From: Leptospiraceae bacterium
Lineage (GTDB): Bacteria > Spirochaetota > Leptospiria > Leptospirales > Leptospiraceae
Length of the DNA: 64,000 nucleotides
Reading direction: 5' to 3'
Assembly (NCBI GenBank): GCA_024233835.1
Contig: JACKPC010000004.1
Span: forward strand, 184,001-248,000
Each line of letters begins with the position of its first letter. Within the stretch, counting starts at the first letter, position 1. The position numbers and the translations under genes are program-made. Positions 1 to 7,754 of the stretch are shown one piece after another. The notes beneath the pieces were generated by a model. It saw only the letters and a program-made list of their open reading frames with translations, made no database searches and was not told the DNA's origin.

Positions 1-1801
1 TGGCTGCGAGCTGACTTACATCCACTTCCACCTGGCCGATGATGTCTCTTGCACTCTCCATTAAAGCTTTTTTCAAATCAACAAAATGCTCATCTACAGA
101 CTGCATTTTATCAACCACATTATGATTCAGCTTTTCTATCTTTTCTTCAATTCTACCTAACTCAACAACAAACTCACTCTTCTTCTTGTTATGAAGGTTT
201 TGTAGACTATCTTCCAACTTATCTTTCAGTTGATAAAAATCGTTTAACTTCTGATCAACACGAACCTTTTCTTCATCGAGACTTCGGGCAACTTTTCCCA
301 CATCTGTCTCAACCTGATTCATAATATCCCTGGCACTTTCATTCAGAGCATTTTTTAGATCAGAGAAATAATCATCAACCGATTTCATACGCTCTACAGT
401 TGTCTTGTCCAGGATACTGACCTTATCTTCCAGTCTTGAAATTTCCTGACTTACGCTTACTTTTTCAGAATCGTAAAAAGCTTTCAAAGAACCTTCTAAT
501 TCTGTTTGAATTTTGAAGAATTTTTCTTTTGTAGAGGTTTCCGAACTATGGAAGACTTTCTCCAACTCGGTCTGGAAACTTTTCAGAGATACTTTTACCG
601 AATCCCTGGTCTCTTCGGTTTCTGTTTGTAAGATGTCGCTAATTCGCTTAAATTCTTCTTCGAGAATTTCCATGTCCCTGATTAATTCAGACTTCTTAGT
701 ATCGGCTTGCTTGATAAGCTTATTTTCAGCCTCTAAATATTTCTCCTGGAAAACAATGATGGACTCGCCTATATTTTCCGCCTGTCTTCTGGTCTCGTTT
801 AAAATTTCATCTCTGCGGGTAAGCGTCTCCAGGTTCATATTTTGAATTTCTTCTCTAATTCCGTCCATTTCCGCCTGTAGACCTTTCATGTAGGATTCCC
901 TGGATCCATTCACCTGAGTAATAATTTGTTCAAACTTATCCCGGAATTTTTTATCGAATTGAACTAATTTCTCTTCAAAGCCCTGCCCTACATCTTCAAG
1001 TTTTTCTTCAAATTGTAGGTCTAATTTTTCTACCCTATCGGATATGGACTCGGTAATATCTTTAAAACGATTAATCCGACCATCCATAGCTCTTTCCGAC
1101 TCCCTAACCTGTTCGAAGAAAGTATCCATCTTATCATTTACAATTTCAACTTTCCCTATGGTTTCTTCAATCAGACGGTCTACATTTTCATGTAATTTGT
1201 CCTCATAAGAAGTGGCGATTATCTGCAAAGATTCATCCACCCTATCGGATTTCGATTCTAATAGGGATTCAATTTCTACGATTTTATTGGCTAAAGAATC
1301 TACCAGGTCACGGGTTTTAAGGTTAATGTCATCTGTATATTTCTGGGACATAAGCGACATATCTTTTCGCAATTTCCCGATTTCGGACTCTACCCTATCA
1401 ATTTCCTCCCGATGTGCCTGTAGAACGTGCAAACCTTCCTGCACATATTCTGATTCTTTACGAATTTCCGAGGTAAGTTTTACTACCTGGTTTAGGTCAC
1501 CCGAAAGAGAATCCAGATACTCCTTATTCGCTTTTATGGATTCTACGAGAAGACGGGTATCCGAGAATTTTTCGTTCATCTCAGAAATTAACTTTTTCGC
1601 CTGCTTATTCAGGATTTCAAGGTCGATATTTGCATCCTTTACCGCTTGAACTCCATTCAGAGCAACCTGGTTAATTTCTTCGCTGAGTTTATGAGTAAAT
1701 CGTTTAATCTGACTCAGGCGATAATTCGATCTGTCCAAACGACGCAAAAAAATGATGACAAGTACACTGGCTATGAAAGGTATGATTAATTCTATTCCCA
1801 T
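1..1801 (-). CDS. Large coiled-coil protein, SpiroCoCo-like (partial, C-terminus outside window)
   Basis: An open frame runs from an ATG at 1801 to the left edge without a stop (600 complete codons), so the C-terminus is missing. Residues 4-18 form one hydrophobic segment followed by RRLDR, a likely N-terminal membrane anchor. Everything after that is charged, rich in Glu, Lys, Leu and Ser and low in Pro, as expected of a continuous coiled coil. Near the edge a 94-residue unit repeats: the blocks starting MKSVDDYF (Met codon at 388) and MQSVDEHF (Met codon at 106) are close copies, both followed by ESARDI. Its size, anchor and repeats resemble the spirochaetal SpiroCoCo coiled-coil family; that assignment is from memory. 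The role is probably structural. The gene is divergent from the methyltransferase gene across an 88-bp gap with no obvious terminator. Confidence 0.8.
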   Translation of the reverse strand, partial: MGIELIIPFIASVLVIIFLRRLDRSNYRLSQIKRFTHKLSEEINQVALNGVQAVKDANIDLEILNKQAKKLISEMNEKFSDTRLLVESIKANKEYLDSLSGDLNQVVKLTSEIRKESEYVQEGLHVLQAHREEIDRVESEIGKLRKDMSLMSQKYTDDINLKTRDLVDSLANKIVEIESLLESKSDRVDESLQIIATSYEDKLHENVDRLIEETIGKVEIVNDKMDTFFEQVRESERAMDGRINRFKDITESISDRVEKLDLQFEEKLEDVGQGFEEKLVQFDKKFRDKFEQIITQVNGSRESYMKGLQAEMDGIREEIQNMNLETLTRRDEILNETRRQAENIGESIIVFQEKYLEAENKLIKQADTKKSELIRDMEILEEEFKRISDILQTETEETRDSVKVSLKSFQTELEKVFHSSETSTKEKFFKIQTELEGSLKAFYDSEKVSVSQEISRLEDKVSILDKTTVERMKSVDDYFSDLKNALNESARDIMNQVETDVGKVARSLDEEKVRVDQKLNDFYQLKDKLEDSLQNLHNKKKSEFVVELGRIEEKIEKLNHNVVDKMQSVDEHFVDLKKALMESARDIIGQVEVDVSQLAA

Positions 1802-1889
1802 GTTCGATTCTTTAATTAAAATTATGTCCCATTAGAATTATAGAGTCTTATTAGCGGCTGAAAAAAATACAAGAATTTTTTTTTAAAAT

Positions 1890-2684
1890 ATGAATTTAAT
1901 TACTCCCTACAGCCATTTTTCTAAAATTTATGATAGTGTAATGAGCCATATCGACTTTCAAAGCTGGGCAAATTTCATTTTAGAAGCCAGTTATGGAGAC
2001 AGACCTCATGACCTGAACTCTATTCTGGATCTGGGCTGTGGAACCGGAATCCTGCTTTCTCACTTTCCTAAAAATCTTTCTCTAAAAGTTGGTTTGGATA
2101 TATCTTCAGAAATGCTTAAGATTGCCCGGAAAAATCTTCCTGATGCAACATTTTTCAGGGGAAACCTGATTAATTTTCAGTTTCCTGACCAATTCGATCT
2201 AATAACTTCTACCCATGACAGCTTAAATTACATTCCCAGCGAGGAAGAACTGGAGCAACATTTCTTTTCTGTCTTTCAAAACCTGAAACCGGGAGGATAC
2301 TATTTTTTTGACCTGAGTAGTGAATATAATCTCATAAAAAATTTTCATGGCAATACCTTCCGGGAAACACATGGAAAAACGGAACTCATCTGGGAAAACC
2401 TGTATGACCCCAAAAAAAAAGAGATTCTTTCCAGCCTCCTCTTCCGCAAAAAAAACAAGAAAGGGGATATAATTGAAAGTCTCGAACACCATACCCAGAA
2501 ATACTATTCCCCCGAACTCATCCAGACCCTTTGTCAGAGATCCGGTCTTTCCATACTGAAAACCGGATATGACTACAAGAAATGGAATAAAAGCTGGAAA
2601 TGTTCCTTAATTAATTTCCTGTGTATAAAGAAAAGCTTTCCAACAAAAATGGGGATAAGAAAAGATAAACACTTCCTTCAATAA
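1890..2684 (+). CDS. Class I SAM-dependent methyltransferase
   Basis: This 264-residue protein has the glycine-rich SAM-binding motif I (LDLGCGTG, about residues 47-54), an acidic residue at the end of the next strand (GLDIS) and a later LKPGG motif, the signature of a Rossmann-fold methyltransferase. The N-terminus (HFSKIYDSVM) resembles small-molecule methyltransferases of the YodH/UbiE type. The substrate cannot be read from the sequence. The ATG at 1890 has no clear Shine-Dalgarno sequence but keeps the conserved N-terminus. The gene stands alone between the divergent coiled-coil gene and the MORN lipoprotein. Confidence 0.85.
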   Translation: MNLITPYSHFSKIYDSVMSHIDFQSWANFILEASYGDRPHDLNSILDLGCGTGILLSHFPKNLSLKVGLDISSEMLKIARKNLPDATFFRGNLINFQFPDQFDLITSTHDSLNYIPSEEELEQHFFSVFQNLKPGGYYFFDLSSEYNLIKNFHGNTFRETHGKTELIWENLYDPKKKEILSSLLFRKKNKKGDIIESLEHHTQKYYSPELIQTLCQRSGLSILKTGYDYKKWNKSWKCSLINFLCIKKSFPTKMGIRKDKHFLQ

Positions 2685-2727
2685 TTTTTCACATTTTTAT
2701 TTGTAATTTTATCAAGGAGAAAAAATC

Positions 2728-3636
2728 ATGATATTTATTAAGATCTCAGTTTTCAGGATTTTCATGAAGCCAAAAATATTCATTTCTATTCTCATTTTTC
2801 TTGTCTCCTGTTCCACCCAGGTTCAGAATTCCAAACCCACCAAAACCGGTTGTGTTTCCGGGGATTGCCAGAATGGTTCCGGATCCATGATATTTCCTAC
2901 AGGTGAAAAATACGTGGGAGATTTCAAAGAGGGCAACTTTCACGGAAAAGGTAATCTTGTTTTTCCGGAAGGAGAACGCTACGAAGGAGATTTTATCGAA
3001 AATAATTTCCATGGAAAAGGTCTATTAATCCTGCAAGATGGAGAAAAATACCGGGGGGATTTTCGATTTAATAAATTTAATGGAAGGGGAAAGCTCTTTC
3101 TACCCTCCGGAGAGGTTTATGAGGGAGAATTCAAAAATAATAACTTCGAAGGCAGTGGCAAATTAACCTTCCCCAATGGAGATATCTACGAAGGAGAATT
3201 TCAAGAAAATAAATTCCATGGTCTCGGCACCTATACCTATAAAAATGGAGATGTTTATAACGGACATTTTAAAAATGATAAGCGAGATGGTCAGGGCACT
3301 ATGACCTTCAAATCCGGTGATAAATACATCGGAAGTTTCCAACAAAACCAATTCCATGGAAAGGGAATTTATATTAAAAATAATGGATTCACTTACAATG
3401 GAGATTTTAAAGAGGATCTGTACGATGGAGAAGGTTCTATTGTTTTTAAAGATGGGAAAAAATACCAGGGTTCTTTCCGAAAAGGGCTTTTTCATGGACA
3501 GGGAACCCTTATTGATACAGATGGCTCCAAATATGTTGGAACTTTCAAAGAAGGAGAAACAGCAAAAGGAAAATGGACTTTCTTTGAGGGTAATAAAGCC
3601 ATAAACGTAGAGGTAGATGATATACAGGCTAACTAG
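2728..3636 (+). CDS. MORN-repeat lipoprotein
   Basis: The protein has 302 residues. The start at 2728 has a strong AAGGAG about 8 nt upstream; an in-frame ATG at 2764 would give a shorter, more standard signal peptide. A hydrophobic stretch ends in a lipobox-like LVSC, so it is probably an envelope lipoprotein. About ten consecutive 23-residue MORN units follow (pattern G-x-x-x-F-x-x-G-x-x-Y-x-G-x-F), filling nearly the whole mature protein. MORN repeats form an extended beta-hairpin surface that binds proteins or lipids. The 3' end overlaps the next gene, a peptidoglycan synthase, by 20 bp, so the two are probably translationally coupled and may act together at the cell wall (inference). Confidence 0.88.
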   Translation: MIFIKISVFRIFMKPKIFISILIFLVSCSTQVQNSKPTKTGCVSGDCQNGSGSMIFPTGEKYVGDFKEGNFHGKGNLVFPEGERYEGDFIENNFHGKGLLILQDGEKYRGDFRFNKFNGRGKLFLPSGEVYEGEFKNNNFEGSGKLTFPNGDIYEGEFQENKFHGLGTYTYKNGDVYNGHFKNDKRDGQGTMTFKSGDKYIGSFQQNQFHGKGIYIKNNGFTYNGDFKEDLYDGEGSIVFKDGKKYQGSFRKGLFHGQGTLIDTDGSKYVGTFKEGETAKGKWTFFEGNKAINVEVDDIQAN

Positions 3637-5713
3637 AGACAAAAGCATCGGGAGGAAAAAACTTACCTCCCTTATCTTTCTTTTCTTCCTTTTTCCTATA
3701 TCCCTTTTTTCTGAAGAAATCCCCTCCTTTGATAGTATTCGTAAAAGTTATCTGAATAGTGATTTAAGTTTATATGATTATAACGGTTTCAAACTCCATA
3801 CAATTCGCATCAACCCCCAAAAAAGACAGTTAAACTGGATACCTGTAGAAAAAATTCCTTCTCACCTTACTGCAATACTCATTCTGGCGGAAGATAAACG
3901 CTTTCATGAGCATGAAGGTGTCGATTATATTGCCCTGCTTTCCGCTTTTAAAGATATGCTACTCTTACGAAACAAACGTGGAGCCAGTACCATCACCATG
4001 CAATTGGTTTCTTTTTTATTTCCTTCTCTTATTTCCGGTTCATCGGGAAGAAGCATCTCTCAGAAGCTGAAACAAATAAGTCTTGCGAAAGCCCTGGAAG
4101 AGAGATGGTCCAAGCGTGGTATTTTGGAAGCCTATTTAAATTTGGCCAGTTACAGAGGGGAATTGAAAGGTATAGACGCCGCTGCGAGAGGCCTTTTTCG
4201 AAAAGATTCCTCTTCTTTAAATCAATTAGAATCTATTATTCTGATCTCTTTATTGAAAAATCCTCAAGCCTCTCGAAAAAGAATTACACAGAGAGCCTGC
4301 TATATTGCTTCCAAATTAGAACAGGCTCCTTCCTGTGCAAAGCTTCAAGAGAAAGTTCATAAAATTAAAAAGAACTATTATATTCCACAGGAAGAATTTT
4401 TTATTCCGCATTTAGCAGAAAGAGTCAGGCAGGAACACAAAAAGTTTTTATCCCAAAAAAGGAAACTCTATTTAAGTGTAGACAGAAAAATTCAAATTTA
4501 TGCATTAGAATTAGTTAAACAACACATGTTCTTTGTAAAAGAAAAAAATGTAAACGACGCCGCTCTATTAGTCCTGGAAAATTCAAGTGGGAAAATACTG
4601 GCCTATGTGGGAGGAAGCGGAGAATTTTCTGAAGCAAAATATGTAGATAACATTCTAACCAGAAGACAGGCAGGTTCAACTCTTAAGCCTTTTCTTTATG
4701 CCCTTGCTTTTGAAAAAAATATTCTGACACCAGAAAGTATATTAAATGATACACCAACCGAATTTCAAACGGAAAGAGGAGTCTATAAACCCGGTAACTA
4801 CCAGAATTCCTTTTTCGGAAAAGTCTCTGTAAAAAAAGCACTTGCCTCTTCCTTAAACATACCGGCAGTAAAAACTTTAAGTCTTGTAGGAGAAAGAGAT
4901 TTTAACATAACTTTAAAATCTTTAGGATTTTCTAATTTAGAAAATCCTGAATTTTATGGTTTGTCTGCTGCCCTGGGTTCTCCAGATATAAGTCTGGAAG
5001 AGCTTACAAATGCTTATAGAGTCCTTGCCAACCGGGGGAAATATTCGCCGGTTCATTATCTTCGAGAATCAAAACAGGAAAAATATAGCATGGTATTTTC
5101 TGTTCAAAGCAGCGAACTTATTTCAGAAATATTATCCAGCAGAGAAAATAGGGCATTAACATTTGGTTTGGAAAACCCTCTTTCCACCCGTTTTTGGAGC
5201 GCTGTAAAAACCGGAACCAGTAAAGATATGAGAGACAATTGGTGCATCGGCTATACAAAAGATTATACAGTTGGTGTATGGGTAGGAAACTCTTCCGGAA
5301 AACCAATGTGGAATGTAAGCGGAGTAACAGGTGCAGCTCCTCTCTGGATAGATATGGTCAACTGGTTAAGTTCCCGGAAACATCCCAATTCTCTCTCTGA
5401 AAATACAACTATAAATTCTACAAACGAGAACGAACAAAAAAAAGCTATTCCAAAAATTCCCTTTCAAAATGGAATTGAAACACCGGTAGATAATACTATT
5501 ATTGCCATCGATCCGGATATACCGGATGAAAACCAGAGAGTTTTCTTTAAAAGTGTTTTTCCGGATCCTTCTTCCTACTGGTATTTAAATGGCAAAAAAC
5601 TTGGAGATGCCTCCTCTACCTATTTCTGGAAACCCGAGCGAGGTTCTTTTACCCTTGAACTCTACACAAAAGATAAACAGCTTTTATCCAGGGTAAGTTT
5701 TTCGGTAAGGTAG
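3617..5713 (+). CDS. pbpC: Penicillin-binding protein 1C (bifunctional transglycosylase/transpeptidase)
   Basis: This 698-residue protein has an N-terminal signal or anchor segment (about residues 14-32). The GT51 transglycosylase domain spans roughly 60-230, with the catalytic Glu in AEDKRFHEHEG (E92) and the GASTITMQL block. The transpeptidase domain has STLK (S354, K357), SLN (S412, N414) and KTG (K531). A C-terminal beta domain from about residue 610 (IDPDIP, then SYWYLNGK) matches the extra domain typical of PBP1C. It would polymerise and cross-link peptidoglycan on the periplasmic side. Its start lies 20 bp inside the MORN gene with no separate Shine-Dalgarno sequence, consistent with translational coupling. 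Its stop is 11 bp from the convergent membrane-protein gene and I see no terminator between them. Confidence 0.93.
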   Translation: MIYRLTRDKSIGRKKLTSLIFLFFLFPISLFSEEIPSFDSIRKSYLNSDLSLYDYNGFKLHTIRINPQKRQLNWIPVEKIPSHLTAILILAEDKRFHEHEGVDYIALLSAFKDMLLLRNKRGASTITMQLVSFLFPSLISGSSGRSISQKLKQISLAKALEERWSKRGILEAYLNLASYRGELKGIDAAARGLFRKDSSSLNQLESIILISLLKNPQASRKRITQRACYIASKLEQAPSCAKLQEKVHKIKKNYYIPQEEFFIPHLAERVRQEHKKFLSQKRKLYLSVDRKIQIYALELVKQHMFFVKEKNVNDAALLVLENSSGKILAYVGGSGEFSEAKYVDNILTRRQAGSTLKPFLYALAFEKNILTPESILNDTPTEFQTERGVYKPGNYQNSFFGKVSVKKALASSLNIPAVKTLSLVGERDFNITLKSLGFSNLENPEFYGLSAALGSPDISLEELTNAYRVLANRGKYSPVHYLRESKQEKYSMVFSVQSSELISEILSSRENRALTFGLENPLSTRFWSAVKTGTSKDMRDNWCIGYTKDYTVGVWVGNSSGKPMWNVSGVTGAAPLWIDMVNWLSSRKHPNSLSENTTINSTNENEQKKAIPKIPFQNGIETPVDNTIIAIDPDIPDENQRVFFKSVFPDPSSYWYLNGKKLGDASSTYFWKPERGSFTLELYTKDKQLLSRVSFSVR

Positions 5714-5724
5714 GGAGAGATAAT

Positions 5725-6969
5725 TTATAACTTTGATTGTGTATTATTTGTCATGTGTGATAACGAATTAATATGTAAAAGTAAATACATTACTAATAAA
5801 GTTGGAAAAGTTTGCAAATTTATTCGTATGTAAGCTGTATTCAAATGCCAATCTATGTTGAAAGGGGTTAAAACCATAGAGAGATAATAAAAACTCAGTA
5901 TTCCAACAAGAGGGAAAATATAAGACAAAAATAGTTTTTTTTCTACCCGGATTTTAATAGGTAAAAAGATAAACGCAAAAAAAGTAATAAGAAAAAACAG
6001 ACCTAAATAGGAGAAGACCTTCATATGCCTTTCCCAATCAAGAAAATTACGAAAAACAGTTACTGGATCTAATTTATAAGTGGTGAATTGTTGGGTAGAA
6101 TATTTGTAATAAATAAACAGAATAGCTCCAAAAACAGTAATAACTAAAGAAATCAAATGGATATTCCTAATTCGAATCTTTAGTTCACTAAAAAATTGTT
6201 TAACTATAAATACAATTAACAGTATTATTGAAAAAACACCACCTTCTAACTTCGTATTTATTAAGAAAACAATACTTAACAAAAATAAAGATAAACCTTC
6301 TTTTATTTTAAACTCAAAATAAAAATATATAGCAAGAAAGGAATGTAATAACAATTGACTTACTATTAAATCAGCACACTGATCACTTGCAATATTAATA
6401 TATAAGGGATGAGCTAAAGATAATAATAGTATATAGTGTTTCAATAATGTAGTATTACTCACTCGATTTGCAATGCTACTAACGATAATAAAAAGAAATA
6501 AATAGTATGAATATCCTAAAAAAATAGGAACGAAAGGAGTCCAATGTCCTAAAAAAATAGTAAAAAAAGATATTTGAAGAGGTAGTATTATTGGATACTG
6601 AGGATTTAACCAATAATCTCTATACAAAGCAAAATCATATCCCCTCAAAAAAGAAAGAGATAGATCCTTTGCTTTTGCATTCCATGCAGCCCAAGCATCC
6701 CACATTCCCTCCGGCTCATAATAAAATCGAAACCAAAACAACAACGAACCTAAGCCAAAATACAATAATGCAAACTTATCAATTTTAATATTTATATCTT
6801 TTTCAATTTTCCAGTTTTTTAATATAAAATAATTAACAAGAACTATTAAACAAAAACTTATAAACCTGAATTTACTTATTGATGAAGGTTGTAAAGTAAC
6901 TAATAATCCGAAGGTAATAATCGGCAACAACATCATATTCAATGTAAATATTAGTAAGATTTTAATCAT
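5725..6969 (-). CDS. Polytopic membrane protein, GT-C (GT39-like) glycosyltransferase candidate
   Basis: The 414-residue protein has about ten hydrophobic segments. After the first few helices a large loop carries EGMWDAWAAWNAKAK (about residues 88-102) and then a YRDYWLNPQYP stretch. An acidic Trp-rich first loop of this kind is typical of GT-C enzymes that use lipid-linked sugars (dolichyl-phosphate mannosyltransferase-like). The acceptor is unknown, and no family-specific motif beyond the loop was recognised. The ATG overlaps the TGA of the upstream 139-residue gene (ATGA, 6966-6969), so the two are coupled. The region is more AT-rich than its neighbours, as is common for surface-glycan genes. 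Confidence 0.65.
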   Translation of the reverse strand: MIKILLIFTLNMMLLPIITFGLLVTLQPSSISKFRFISFCLIVLVNYFILKNWKIEKDINIKIDKFALLYFGLGSLLFWFRFYYEPEGMWDAWAAWNAKAKDLSLSFLRGYDFALYRDYWLNPQYPIILPLQISFFTIFLGHWTPFVPIFLGYSYYLFLFIIVSSIANRVSNTTLLKHYILLLSLAHPLYINIASDQCADLIVSQLLLHSFLAIYFYFEFKIKEGLSLFLLSIVFLINTKLEGGVFSIILLIVFIVKQFFSELKIRIRNIHLISLVITVFGAILFIYYKYSTQQFTTYKLDPVTVFRNFLDWERHMKVFSYLGLFFLITFFAFIFLPIKIRVEKKLFLSYIFPLVGILSFYYLSMVLTPFNIDWHLNTAYIRINLQTFPTLLVMYLLLHINSLSHMTNNTQSKL

Positions 6970-7385
6970 TTTACAAAAACTGAAAAGAAACCATCACTAT
7001 ATTTTTCAATTCCATTTTTTTTAAACCTTGAGTAGTGTTCACTATTTTTCTCTACAATCGTATAGTAATACTGTTTTTCATTTATTCCAGTAATAGAAAT
7101 ATCAATTTTACATGGTGCAAATGCAAACCTTGATTTTTCTTTCAACTCAGCAAGCTTTACCGGATCATTATTATATTTATGAAGATTGTAGATGAACAAT
7201 ATACTATGATTACAATTAAGTTTTTCGGAAAGAGCTTCAATAGAAGAAATGAATGTGGTAGTTTCCAAAAAAGACATTTTTCTTTTTTCCTTAATCAATA
7301 GTATTGCCTTAAACGAATAACGATAAAGAATTAAAAAAGCTACTAAAAATGATATAAAAAAAAACCATTCAATTCTCTTTTTCAT
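6966..7385 (-). CDS. Hypothetical protein with one N-terminal membrane segment
   Basis: This 139-residue protein begins with KKR and then a hydrophobic helix (about residues 8-28). The rest is a soluble, probably extracytoplasmic domain with two Cys residues (NCNHS and APCKI) that could form a disulfide. No family was recognised. It overlaps the downstream GT-C-like gene by four bases and is the first gene of that two-gene unit, so it may assist the glycosyltransferase (inference). Confidence 0.6.
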   Translation of the reverse strand: MKKRIEWFFFISFLVAFLILYRYSFKAILLIKEKRKMSFLETTTFISSIEALSEKLNCNHSILFIYNLHKYNNDPVKLAELKEKSRFAFAPCKIDISITGINEKQYYYTIVEKNSEHYSRFKKNGIEKYSDGFFSVFVK

Positions 7386-7754
7386 TCAGAAACCTTTCTC
7401 AGGATGAACCTTAAAAATCAACTTATTTATTGCAATTACCTAACCTCGATTTTAAATTGAGTTAGTCTCCATGCTATCGAAAAAAGAAGAATAAAAAACT
7501 CCAGCAATTAAAACTGATATTTTTCCTTCGGTTCCAGCACTGAGTTTATGAAACGCATACGAATTTTTTTTAGATTACCCTATGGTTAGTGGATATATAG
7601 GTATACCTTTTCAAATAACAGCTTTCAGAAAAACCGAAAAGAGTCCCCATCTTGAAAAAAAATGCTGGAAATGCACATAATTTTTCAGAAGATATAATTT
7701 GCATAAGGGTAAAATACAGAAAGTATCCTTAAAACACAATAAGAAGGTTGGAGA
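7386..7754. other. 369-bp intergenic region between divergent genes
   Basis: This AT-rich gap separates the minus-strand membrane pair from the plus-strand acyltransferase gene. It has short ORFs on both strands with no coding character and no recognised RNA gene. The right half holds a candidate promoter (7652-7681) and a Shine-Dalgarno sequence (GGAG just before 7755). Nothing else could be identified. Confidence 0.6.
7652..7681 (+). promoter_or_regulatory. Candidate sigma-70 promoter for the acyltransferase/dehydrogenase gene
   Basis: TTGAAA (7652-7657) and CATAAT (7676-7681) are separated by 18 bp and would give a leader of about 65 nt before the ATG at 7755. It was found by eye; AT-rich DNA gives many such matches. 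Confidence 0.35.

Noticed and set aside
513..1649. Plus-strand ORFs with Ser/Arg-rich sequence at the left edge
   Set aside because: They are antisense shadows of the coiled-coil gene, whose frame is open throughout on the minus strand.
3163..3648. A 161-residue minus-strand ORF in the MORN gene
   Set aside because: It is the reverse of the 23-residue repeat DNA, which creates long open frames by codon pattern.
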